Shown here: piece after piece, positions 26,819 to 34,772 of the stretch
Position numbering within the stretch: position 1 is the first letter of the stretch
Layout: each line of letters opens with the position of its first letter
Assembly: GCF_004362865.1 (NCBI RefSeq)
Contig: NZ_SNYI01000002.1
Location: 620,001 to 684,000, forward strand
DNA from: Zeaxanthinibacter enoshimensis
GTDB taxonomy: Bacteria > Bacteroidota > Bacteroidia > Flavobacteriales > Flavobacteriaceae
Length of the DNA: 64,000 nucleotides
Reading direction: 5' to 3'
The notes under the pieces: generated by a model
Told to the model about the DNA's origin: nothing
Database searches by the model: none
Seen by the model: the letters and a program-made list of their open reading frames with translations, nothing else
Translations under genes and position numbers: made by a program

Positions 26819-29518
26819 TTACCTCCTCGGTTGACTCCGGTTCTCCCATTTAAGGTCGCTAAGGAGAGAACTCTTGATCCCGATAAAGAAATACCAGCGC
26901 TCGTACTGGCCGAAAGGCGTCCAGTCAAAATTCAGGCGGAAACTTTTAAGATCCCTTTCAAAACGGAACTGGGTTACCGAGAATCCTTTTCTTTTGATGT
27001 CATATCCCGAAGAAACTCCTACAGACCATCTCGGGGCGGGAGTAATGTTGCCCGAGAACATCAGGGTGTGATTGGTAAATTCGTTCTGACGGTTGCTGTT
27101 ACTGTAGGTAACGGCGTATTGTAGCCTCAGGTCCCAGGGAATTTTGGTGCCGTATACAGGGTTTTCTATATCGTCTTCATCCCTGTTCTTAAAAGCACTT
27201 TGGTCAAAGTCGTTGGCCTTACCAAAAAGATCATCTGTTCGCCCACCACTCGCCGCAACATAATTCTGACCATCATAAGGGTCTTCCGTGACCGGCTCAT
27301 CGTCCCGTTTAAAATCTGCACTGCTGATCGAATATCCAATATTGGCACGTGCCGAAGTTAGCCGGAACAAACCACCCCCGTTATTTACATTGAATGTATT
27401 GATCCGGGTTCCATTGTTATCAATGGCATAAGGATCGAGGTTGGCGCCGAAGTTGACATTCATTTTATTCTTGAACAGCGTGGTCCCCCCGGTCAGGCTG
27501 ATCGGACTTAATTTAAGGGAGTCTGCTTCCAGGTTATAACTCGTGGAGAGGTTAAAACTGTTCAGTAACATCACTTTTTTTGGCTCGGTTATGGTACTGT
27601 CCTTATCTCTGACCTTGGCTTCAAGAGTGTTAGCCAGTGAAAAGCTCAGCGAATTTGATTTTCCCAGTCTGGGTGCACCGTAGAGGGTATTTTGAAACCT
27701 GCTGTATTGCACGGGTAACCCCGTCACTTCGTTTATGTATTCATCGTAAAACTGGTCAAAAGAGGGGGCAAATCCATAACTCACACTTGGTCTTACCACG
27801 TGCCTTATAGCCTGTATCTTCTTATCTTCTCCAAAGTTAAAGGTCCCGTAAAGGGTTGTTCCCATGCTGGCGCTAAGGTTGTATTGATTGTAACGGTCAA
27901 ATCCGTTGATGGTATCCGTGACCACCGTGCCTGTCTCTGTATTAAAAGATTGTTCAAAAGTCTGTAAGGTCCATATATCCTCATAAGACCCCCCTAATGT
28001 CACACTGAGGTGCTTGGCTACTTTAAAATTGGTCGCGATCGGGATGCGGTGCCTTGCGCCAATCTTAGCATTGTCAAACATCCTTGCACTCAGGAAATCC
28101 TCATCGGTCGTACGAATACTGTTCCGTGCATTCAGATCATACTGAAAGTTTATATTCTGAATAGCCCCTTTTTTAATGCTACCTCTCTTGGCAAGCGGGA
28201 ATATCCTTTCCATACTCGCCTGTAAGGTCGGTAATGTGAGATCTACCACGTTAGTATTGGTATTCTGGTTATGAGTCGCTGTGAGACTCATATTAACCGA
28301 AGGATATTCCGGAAATGTCTTGGAATAGGAGATCGATGAAGACAAGTTATTTACCTGGGTATTGGGTAAATTCTGTTGCAGGAGCGAATTACGGTAATAC
28401 TGGCTGCTCCCAAGGTTTACCGAAGCAGATAACCTGGAATTCGGACTCGCTTTCGGATCCTGTGAATGCGATATCTGGATATTGTAAATAGTTCCACGGC
28501 TGTAATCATCAAAACCTCTTTGGCTTGTCACCTGGTTCTCATACCGGAAATTAATATTCCCCCTGTAAGCATAGCGTTTCGCATAGACGGATTGCCCTCT
28601 TAAACCATAGCTTCCATTGGTATAGAGGTCTCCCGTAAGAGTCAGGTCTACATAATCGTTAATTGGAAGGTAATATCCCCCGTTCTGGAGAAAGTATCCC
28701 CTGTCGGGGTCGTTACCAAAGGTAGGCATCATCACCCCCGCCGTTCTTCCCACGGTCAAGGGGAAATAGGCAAATGGTAATGCGATAGGAGTGGGAACGT
28801 CTACGATATACAGGTTGCTGAACCCTGCGATCACTTTCTTCTTGGGGACAAATTTTGCCTTTCTTACCCTGATATAATAGTCGGGATCTATAGTATCCTT
28901 GGAAGTGGTCAGCTTTCCTTCGCTAAGAAAATAAACTGAATCATTTTCTTTTTTGGTGATCTGGGCATATACCTTCATGGCATCGCTTCCTAAAGCGCCT
29001 AACCCTGCCTGTTGTTCAGAGCGGGAATTAAATATCAGGGCTTTCTCGGTATCAAAGTTAAACCGGATAGAATCTGGAATTACTACATTTTCTCCCTGTT
29101 TAAAATAAGGTAATTGGGTGTAATTCCCCAGGGAATCCTTGATGCGACCGGCATAAACCTCGTTTTTGGAGTAATCCATAACAATGATGCCGGCTTTTAA
29201 TTCGGTGTCCTGGTAGTAGATCTCGGCTTCGTTATACAGGTAGATCTTCTGCTCTTTCTGACTCAGCTTTACATAATCTTTGGCCTTATATTTGATCTTA
29301 CCCAACAAGGCGCCGGAATCCGCTGGTACCGTATCGGTTGCCACGCTATCTATGGGAATACTGTCGTTTACAATGGTTGAAGGCAATTTCGGGGCTGTGA
29401 TCGAATCCTGTTCTGCCTTGATTGGGAGAGCCTTGATTTTGTCTTCCTGCGCATACAGGGAAGAACAGCTAATTAAAATCAGCCATAGGAACAGTAGAAA
29501 ATGTTTATTTGATTGCAA
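26819..29518 (-). CDS. lptD: LptD-like LPS-assembly outer-membrane protein
   Basis: A protein of about 899 residues with a signal peptide (HFLLFLWLILISCSSLYAQ), an OstA/LptA-like beta-jellyroll region near residues 80-220 (KAGIIVMDYSKNEVYAG, FNSRSEQQAGLG) and a large LptD barrel (PTFGNDPDRGYFLQNGGYY). In Bacteroidota such proteins are annotated as putative LPS-assembly protein LptD; they insert LPS into the outer leaflet. I prefer the TTG at 29518: it gives a clean signal peptide and lies downstream of a promoter-like box at 29566-29573. The alternative is ATG at 29608, adding 30 residues. It is divergent from the amidase gene. Confidence 0.88.
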   Translation of the reverse strand: MQSNKHFLLFLWLILISCSSLYAQEDKIKALPIKAEQDSITAPKLPSTIVNDSIPIDSVATDTVPADSGALLGKIKYKAKDYVKLSQKEQKIYLYNEAEIYYQDTELKAGIIVMDYSKNEVYAGRIKDSLGNYTQLPYFKQGENVVIPDSIRFNFDTEKALIFNSRSEQQAGLGALGSDAMKVYAQITKKENDSVYFLSEGKLTTSKDTIDPDYYIRVRKAKFVPKKKVIAGFSNLYIVDVPTPIALPFAYFPLTVGRTAGVMMPTFGNDPDRGYFLQNGGYYLPINDYVDLTLTGDLYTNGSYGLRGQSVYAKRYAYRGNINFRYENQVTSQRGFDDYSRGTIYNIQISHSQDPKASPNSRLSASVNLGSSQYYRNSLLQQNLPNTQVNNLSSSISYSKTFPEYPSVNMSLTATHNQNTNTNVVDLTLPTLQASMERIFPLAKRGSIKKGAIQNINFQYDLNARNSIRTTDEDFLSARMFDNAKIGARHRIPIATNFKVAKHLSVTLGGSYEDIWTLQTFEQSFNTETGTVVTDTINGFDRYNQYNLSASMGTTLYGTFNFGEDKKIQAIRHVVRPSVSYGFAPSFDQFYDEYINEVTGLPVQYSRFQNTLYGAPRLGKSNSLSFSLANTLEAKVRDKDSTITEPKKVMLLNSFNLSTSYNLEADSLKLSPISLTGGTTLFKNKMNVNFGANLDPYAIDNNGTRINTFNVNNGGGLFRLTSARANIGYSISSADFKRDDEPVTEDPYDGQNYVAASGGRTDDLFGKANDFDQSAFKNRDEDDIENPVYGTKIPWDLRLQYAVTYSNSNRQNEFTNHTLMFSGNITPAPRWSVGVSSGYDIKRKGFSVTQFRFERDLKSFRLNFDWTPFGQYERWYFFIGIKSSLLSDLKWENRSQPRR

Positions 29519-29565
29519 TGCTTTAAATCCTATTTTTGTACTGATTCGGCTTGATTCTCGGGGCT

Positions 29566-29573
29566 CAAACTTA
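29566..29573 (-). promoter_or_regulatory. -7 promoter box for lptD
   Basis: TAAGTTTG on the minus strand matches TAnnTTTG. The transcript would start near 29559 and would leave out the ATG at 29608, favouring the TTG start at 29518. No TTG at the -33 distance was found. Confidence 0.3.
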
Positions 29574-29649
29574 CATATATTTTTTATTCCGCCGGGCTGG
29601 GACAACATAAATTTAACCCGGGATAAAGGCCAGAAATACCCAAATTATT

Positions 29650-30930
29650 ATGCAAATTAAACGGTTTTTTTTCATACCATTTCTTCTCATCACCCTTATG
29701 CTGGTATCGTTTGACCGCACCCCTGGACCTATTGGGAATGATGATCCTTTTATAGTAGTCCTGGACGCCGGCCATGGCGGACACGACCCTGGAAACCTTG
29801 GAAATGGCTACATGGAAAAGAATATTGCATTGAGCATAGCTTTAAAAGCGGGTGATTATTTGTCAAAACAATCCGGGGTCAAGGTCATTTATACCAGGGA
29901 TGACGATACCTTCGTAGATCTCTATAAAAGAGGTGAGATTGCAAACAAGGCAAAAGCGGATCTGTTTGTGTCCATACACTGTGATTCCCATTCCTCTGAT
30001 GCCCATGGTGCCGGTACCTTTGTGTTAGGATTACACGCCAACGAACAAAATTTTGAGATTGCGAAAAAAGAGAACTCCGTTATTTATCTCGAAGACAATT
30101 ACGAAGCCAGGTACTCGGAATATGATATCAATTCTCCTGAGTCTATAATAGGCCTGACCATTATGCAGGAAGAATTTCTGGATCAGAGTATCATGCTTGC
30201 GAAAATGATGCAGGAGAATTTCTCGAAAGACCTTAAACGAAATGATCGAAAAGTAAAGCAAGCCGGGTTTATCGTACTTCACCAGACTTTTATGCCCAGC
30301 GTGTTGGTAGAAACAGGGTTTCTGACGAATAAGTCAGAAGGAAGTTATCTCAATTCCAACAGGGGTCAATCAGAGATGGGCCGGGCTATCGCCGATGCGA
30401 TCCTTGAATATAAAAGTAATGTACGTGCCTTCCCGGAGGATGCCCCGGTAATAACCTCTACCCCCGAACCAGAAGCTGAGAAGCCAGTGGCGCAAAAACA
30501 GGAAACTGTGGCGGAGGAGAAAAAGCAGCCGGAGAATGTCAAGCCGCAGGAAACCTCCGGAGCAGTTGCAGTAACACCTGTAGACAAGAAAAAATCAACG
30601 CCTGCTCAATCTAAATCCAACGGGCAGGGCAAAGAAGTCAGTACAGGGAAGAAAAAAGCTAGGCAAAACGTTCAGTTTAAAGTGCAATTGCTGGCCAGCA
30701 GCAAAAACATACCCTTAGAACCTGCCCAGTTTAATGGGTTAGGAAATTTATCAAAAGAGCCAGTTAAGGGTCTTTTCAGGTACCTGTACGGTAATGCATC
30801 TTCCTATGAGGACGCTAAATTGCTCAAAGCCAACGCTGACCAGAAAGGGTATACTTCATCTTTTATCGTGGCCTACCGGGATGGAAAACGCATTTCAGTG
30901 GCCAAAGCCCTTGAATACCTCTCTGATTAA
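29650..30930 (+). CDS. N-acetylmuramoyl-L-alanine amidase (Amidase_3) with C-terminal extension
   Basis: The 426-residue protein has a signal peptide (about residues 1-22) and an Amidase_3 zinc domain with LDAGHGGHDPG (His ligand), GYMEKNIAL (Glu ligand), VSIHCDS (His ligand) and the catalytic-type VETGFLTN. A Pro/Lys/Glu-rich linker (about residues 265-335) leads to a C-terminal SPOR-like domain (VQFKVQLLASSK, GLFRYLYGNASSYEDA). It cleaves the amide between muramic acid and the stem peptide, for daughter-cell separation or wall turnover. SPOR-like ends recruit enzymes to septal glycan. MlaD-like gene follows 56 nt downstream. Confidence 0.95.
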   Translation: MQIKRFFFIPFLLITLMLVSFDRTPGPIGNDDPFIVVLDAGHGGHDPGNLGNGYMEKNIALSIALKAGDYLSKQSGVKVIYTRDDDTFVDLYKRGEIANKAKADLFVSIHCDSHSSDAHGAGTFVLGLHANEQNFEIAKKENSVIYLEDNYEARYSEYDINSPESIIGLTIMQEEFLDQSIMLAKMMQENFSKDLKRNDRKVKQAGFIVLHQTFMPSVLVETGFLTNKSEGSYLNSNRGQSEMGRAIADAILEYKSNVRAFPEDAPVITSTPEPEAEKPVAQKQETVAEEKKQPENVKPQETSGAVAVTPVDKKKSTPAQSKSNGQGKEVSTGKKKARQNVQFKVQLLASSKNIPLEPAQFNGLGNLSKEPVKGLFRYLYGNASSYEDAKLLKANADQKGYTSSFIVAYRDGKRISVAKALEYLSD

Positions 30931-30955
30931 TAGGAGGTCTTCTAAAAATTATTTC

Positions 30956-30963
30956 TAATTTTG
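30956..30963 (+). promoter_or_regulatory. -7 promoter box before the MlaD-like gene
   Basis: TAATTTTG matches TAnnTTTG; a transcript would start near 30970, before the TTG start at 30987. No TTG was found at the -33 distance, so this may be only an internal promoter. Confidence 0.3.
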
Positions 30964-30986
30964 TTAGGAACCCAAAAAAAAAGCGC

Positions 30987-31964
30987 TTGAAATTATCCAG
31001 GGAAATTAAGACAGGTATTATCGTTATCGGCGGAATCCTGTTGTTCATGTTAGGTTTCAGCTATCTTAAGTCAAGCCCTCTATTTGATAATAGCAAAACA
31101 TTTTACGCAGTCTACAAGAATGTCGGTGGATTGCAACCTGGAACACAGGTCAGTATTAATGGTTTAACGGTCGGGACTGTCAACGGTATAAAATTTAAGG
31201 ATGCCACTGGTAACCTGGTTGTAACATTTTCCGTGGACAATAAATTTGAATTTTCACAGAACAGTACAGCAGAACTTTACGATACCGGGATCATCGGCGG
31301 TAAAGGAATTCAGATCCACCCCGTTTTTGATGGAGCTCCTCCTGCAAAATCAGGAGATACGCTGCCCTCCAATATAAGACCGGGACTTACAGACCTGGTG
31401 CAGCAAAAACTTTCTCCCCTGCAGATGAAAGTGGAGGGAGCTGTTACTAATGCCGATTCTCTTCTGGCCAATGTGAACGAAGTACTGGATGCAGACACCA
31501 AGAAAAACCTTAGAGAAACTATACGGGGACTTAATGCTGTTGTAGGCAGCTTTCAGCAAAGCGCGAATACGCTGAATAATATCCTGGAGGAGAATAAGTC
31601 CGGCTTAGACAGCTCTATTACCAATTTTAATACCATGACCACGAATTTGGCAGAGGTTTCCGGTACCCTGGCAGAAGCAGACCTTGCAGCGACCATTGCG
31701 AAACTGGAAACTACAGTGGCAAATCTTGATAAGGTGTTGGCAAAAATAGAACAGGGAGACGGTTCCCTTGGGAAACTGGTAAATGATAAAGTGCTTTACA
31801 ACAACCTGACCAATGCGTCCCAGGAATTGGAATTATTGCTGCAAGACTTTCGCCTGAATCCGAAAAGATATGTGAACGTCTCTGTTTTTGGAAAGAAACA
31901 AAAAGAATATACACTTCCTGAAAACGATCCTGCGGAACAATTGAAGGACTCTCAGAACAACTAG
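30987..31964 (+). CDS. MlaD family (MCE domain) lipid-transport protein
   Basis: The 325-residue protein has an N-terminal membrane anchor (IKTGIIVIGGILLFMLGFSYL) and one MCE/MlaD domain (FYAVYKNVGGLQPGTQVSINGLTVGTV, split here as FYAVYKNVGGLQPG and TQVSINGLTVGTV; then YDTGIIGGKGIQIHP). A long helical tail rich in Leu, Asn and Thr follows, as in hexameric MCE tubes. It holds phospholipid during transfer between membranes. The start is TTG at 30987; there is no better ATG. MlaE/MlaF partners are not in the window. It follows the amidase gene. Confidence 0.93.
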   Translation: MKLSREIKTGIIVIGGILLFMLGFSYLKSSPLFDNSKTFYAVYKNVGGLQPGTQVSINGLTVGTVNGIKFKDATGNLVVTFSVDNKFEFSQNSTAELYDTGIIGGKGIQIHPVFDGAPPAKSGDTLPSNIRPGLTDLVQQKLSPLQMKVEGAVTNADSLLANVNEVLDADTKKNLRETIRGLNAVVGSFQQSANTLNNILEENKSGLDSSITNFNTMTTNLAEVSGTLAEADLAATIAKLETTVANLDKVLAKIEQGDGSLGKLVNDKVLYNNLTNASQELELLLQDFRLNPKRYVNVSVFGKKQKEYTLPENDPAEQLKDSQNN

Positions 31965-31974
31965 ATACCAAATA

Positions 31975-33303
31975 ATGCAATACTTACCCAATATTATATT
32001 TTTACTGGCCCTTTTGGTCGGGATCGGTTTTTTTGCCCGCAATATCAATAAGCTGAGAAGGAATATTAAAATGGGTCGACCGGCAGATTTGGTTCATGCT
32101 CCTGCTGAACGTCTTCAGAATATGCTGAAGATTGCCTTTGGCCAGTCTAAGATGGTAGTAAGACCTGTTGCAGGAATCATGCACCTGATTGTTTATATCG
32201 GGTTTATCATCATTAACATCGAGGTGCTGGAGATCATCATTGATGGTCTGTTTGGAACACACAGGATCTTTGCCCCGATGGGAGCTTTCTACGATGTATT
32301 GATTGCCTCCTTCGAGATACTGGCTTTACTGGTTATTGTGGCGGTAGTTGTTTTCTGGCTCAGACGTAATGTTATTAAACTTTCCCGTTTTAAAAAGCCT
32401 GAAATGGAAGGATGGCCCTCGAAAGACGGAAACCTCATTCTTTATATAGAACTAGTCCTGATGATTCTTTTCCTTACGATGAACGCAGCGGATTACCAGC
32501 TGCAACAAATGGGAGCAGAACATTACACCCAGGCTGGGACATTTCCTGTAAGCCAATTCCTTAGTTCCATAATGAGTGGTATGTCTGAGTCTACCCTGAT
32601 TCTTATAGAACGCAGCGCCTGGTGGTTACATATCCTTGGAATACTGGCATTTCTGAACTATCTCTACTATTCTAAACACCTGCATATCCTGCTGGCTTTT
32701 CCCAATACCTATTATGGCAGGGTAACTCCACAGGGACAATTTCCTAACCTGGATGCGGTCACCAAAGAAGTAAAACTAATGATGGATCCCTCAGCAGATC
32801 CATTTGCTGCACCGGCCGAGGATGCAGAGCCACCGGCTAAGTTTGGCGCATCCGATGTGATGGACCTTAACCGGGTACAATTACTAAATGCCTACACTTG
32901 TACGGAATGCGGGCGTTGTACTAATGAATGTCCTGCTAACCAGACCGGAAAGAAACTTTCTCCCAGGAAGATCATGATGGATACCAGGGACAGGATGGAA
33001 GAAGTTGGTAAGATCCTGGATACCAATAACGGTACATTTGTGGATGATGGGAAACAATTGTTAAATGATTATATAACGGCTGAAGAATTATGGGCGTGTA
33101 CCTCCTGTAATGCGTGTGTACAAGCCTGTCCTGTAAGTATAGACCCGTTATCTATTATCATGGACCTCAGACAATATCTTGTCATGGAAAAATCAGCTGC
33201 TCCATCAGAACTCAACAATATGATGGGGAATATAGAGAATAACGGCGCCCCATGGCCCTTCAACCAGATGGACCGATTAAACTGGGCCAAAGAATCAAAA
33301 TAA
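31975..33303 (+). CDS. Membrane-bound (Fe-S) oxidoreductase with two 4Fe-4S motifs
   Basis: The 442-residue protein has several membrane helices in the first 240 residues with histidines that could hold haem (IMHLIVYIGFIIINIEVLE, WWLHILGILAFLNYLYYSKHLHI), like a NarI-type region. A soluble domain follows with two ferredoxin-type clusters, CTECGRCTNECP and CTSCNACVQACP. It looks like a heterodisulfide reductase subunit C/E-like or GlpC-like electron carrier. The CCG-domain protein encoded 13 nt downstream is its probable partner in moving electrons between a soluble donor and the quinone pool. The actual donor is unknown. Confidence 0.9.
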   Translation: MQYLPNIIFLLALLVGIGFFARNINKLRRNIKMGRPADLVHAPAERLQNMLKIAFGQSKMVVRPVAGIMHLIVYIGFIIINIEVLEIIIDGLFGTHRIFAPMGAFYDVLIASFEILALLVIVAVVVFWLRRNVIKLSRFKKPEMEGWPSKDGNLILYIELVLMILFLTMNAADYQLQQMGAEHYTQAGTFPVSQFLSSIMSGMSESTLILIERSAWWLHILGILAFLNYLYYSKHLHILLAFPNTYYGRVTPQGQFPNLDAVTKEVKLMMDPSADPFAAPAEDAEPPAKFGASDVMDLNRVQLLNAYTCTECGRCTNECPANQTGKKLSPRKIMMDTRDRMEEVGKILDTNNGTFVDDGKQLLNDYITAEELWACTSCNACVQACPVSIDPLSIIMDLRQYLVMEKSAAPSELNNMMGNIENNGAPWPFNQMDRLNWAKESK

Positions 33304-33316
33304 ATATCAGCAATAG

Positions 33317-34108
33317 ATGAGTAAAGAATTAAGGGTACCAACAATGGCAGAGGCGGTAGCAGCCGGGAAGAAACCAGAGGTTCTTTTCTGGGTGGGATGC
33401 GCTGGGAGTTTCGATGACAGGGCCAAGAAGATAACCAAGGCATTTGTGCAGATCCTTAACCAGGCAGAGATCGATTTTGCTGTTCTGGGTACTGAAGAGA
33501 GTTGTACCGGGGATCCTGCGAAACGAGCTGGGAACGAATTCCTTTTCCAGATGCAGGCGGTAACCAATATCGAAGTGCTTAATGGATACGGGGTTAAAAA
33601 GATTGTTACTGCATGTCCTCATTGTTTTAATACGCTGAAAAATGAATACCCGGGTTTGGGGGGAGATTACGAAGTGGTTCACCATACCCAATTTCTCAAT
33701 GACCTTCTGAAAGAAGGTCGGATCGCACTGCAAGGGGGTAAATTCAAAGGAAAACGTATTACTTACCACGACCCATGCTACCTGGGAAGAGCAAACCAGG
33801 TTTACGAGGCTCCAAGGGAACTCATAGAGAAACTGGATATTGCCTTGGTAGAAATGAAAAACTGCAAACAGCGCGGGATGTGTTGCGGTGCCGGCGGAGG
33901 ACAGATGTTTAAAGAACCGGAAAAAGGCAACAAGGATGTGAATATAGAAAGAACGGAACAAGCCCTGGAAACCCGTCCGGATATTATTGCAGCTGCCTGT
34001 CCCTTTTGTAATACCATGATGACAGACGGAGTAAAGAACAAGGAAAAAGAAGGTGATGTAGCGGTTCTTGATGTTGCGGAACTAATTGCCCAGGCCGCGG
34101 ATCTGTAA
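33317..34108 (+). CDS. (Fe-S)-binding protein with two CCG domains (HdrB/GlpC-like)
   Basis: The 263-residue protein has two cysteine-rich CCG-type segments: ACPHCFNTLKNEYP together with HDPCYLGR, and GMCCGAGGGQMF together with ACPFCNTMM. This matches the heterodisulfide reductase subunit B/glycolate-oxidase Fe-S family. It lacks a signal peptide and is cytoplasmic. The gene is 13 nt after the membrane Fe-S gene, and the pair is conserved in flavobacteria. The biological substrate is not established. Confidence 0.92.
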   Translation: MSKELRVPTMAEAVAAGKKPEVLFWVGCAGSFDDRAKKITKAFVQILNQAEIDFAVLGTEESCTGDPAKRAGNEFLFQMQAVTNIEVLNGYGVKKIVTACPHCFNTLKNEYPGLGGDYEVVHHTQFLNDLLKEGRIALQGGKFKGKRITYHDPCYLGRANQVYEAPRELIEKLDIALVEMKNCKQRGMCCGAGGGQMFKEPEKGNKDVNIERTEQALETRPDIIAAACPFCNTMMTDGVKNKEKEGDVAVLDVAELIAQAADL

Positions 34109-34155
34109 TCTTCTCTTAACTGCATTGGCAGTATTAGATTAAATTTTATCGTATA

Positions 34156-34172
34156 GCTTGCTTTCAGCAAGC
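34156..34172. repeat. Small perfect hairpin upstream of a conserved gene
   Basis: GCTTGCT (34156-34162), loop TTC, AGCAAGC (34166-34172). It lies 16 bp before the ATG at 34189. There is no T-run, so a terminator is unlikely; a 5' leader structure is possible. Confidence 0.35.
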
Positions 34173-34188
34173 ATTAAATCAGAATGTT

Positions 34189-34674
34189 ATGCTAGTTTCA
34201 TTTGAAGAGCTACCCGACACCTCACGGATATGGATTTACCAGGCTAACAGGCCGTTTACCGAGGAAGAATTAGAAGAGATTAAGCCAAAAGTGGATGCCT
34301 TCCTGAAGGAATGGACCGCTCATGGCAGCCAGCTGCAGGCGGGCTACGAGATCAAGTACCGTCGATTCTTGGTCATTGCCCTGGATCAGTCTGTTGCTTC
34401 TGCATCCGGCTGTTCAATTGATGCTTCCGTAAGATTTATTCAGCAATTGGAACAGGAGTACGATGTGGAACTCCTGGACAAGATGAACGTGACCTTTAAA
34501 CAAGGACCACATGTTGCCTATAAACCCTTAAAAGATTTTAAGAAAATGGCTTCCCAAAGATCAATATCCGGGAATACCATAGTTTTTAATAACCTGGTTA
34601 CGAATAAACATGAATACCTGAATCATTGGGAAGTGCCGGCAGAGGAAAGCTGGCATGCCAGGTTTATAAAATGA
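34189..34674 (+). CDS. Conserved Bacteroidota protein (often named ABC transporter ATPase)
   Basis: The 161-residue soluble protein begins MLVSFEELPDTSRIWIYQANRPF and contains the conserved CSIDASVRFIQQLEQ and VFNNLVTNKHEYLNHW segments. Databases often carry the name ABC transporter ATPase for it, but no Walker A, Walker B or signature motif is present, so that name is not supported. Its function is unknown. It follows the two Fe-S genes in the same direction, an order seen widely in flavobacteria. Confidence 0.88.
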   Translation: MLVSFEELPDTSRIWIYQANRPFTEEELEEIKPKVDAFLKEWTAHGSQLQAGYEIKYRRFLVIALDQSVASASGCSIDASVRFIQQLEQEYDVELLDKMNVTFKQGPHVAYKPLKDFKKMASQRSISGNTIVFNNLVTNKHEYLNHWEVPAEESWHARFIK

Positions 34675-34772
34675 TCTTTTAGAAACGCCCGCTCAGAGCA
34701 ATGTAGCTGGTGGATATCCGATAAAATGCAATATTCCTTGCGCTTTTAAGTTAGTATCATAGAAACTTATTT

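Noticed and set aside
34189-34674. The common database name ABC transporter ATPase
   Set aside because: No Walker A, Walker B or ABC signature motif is present in 161 residues.
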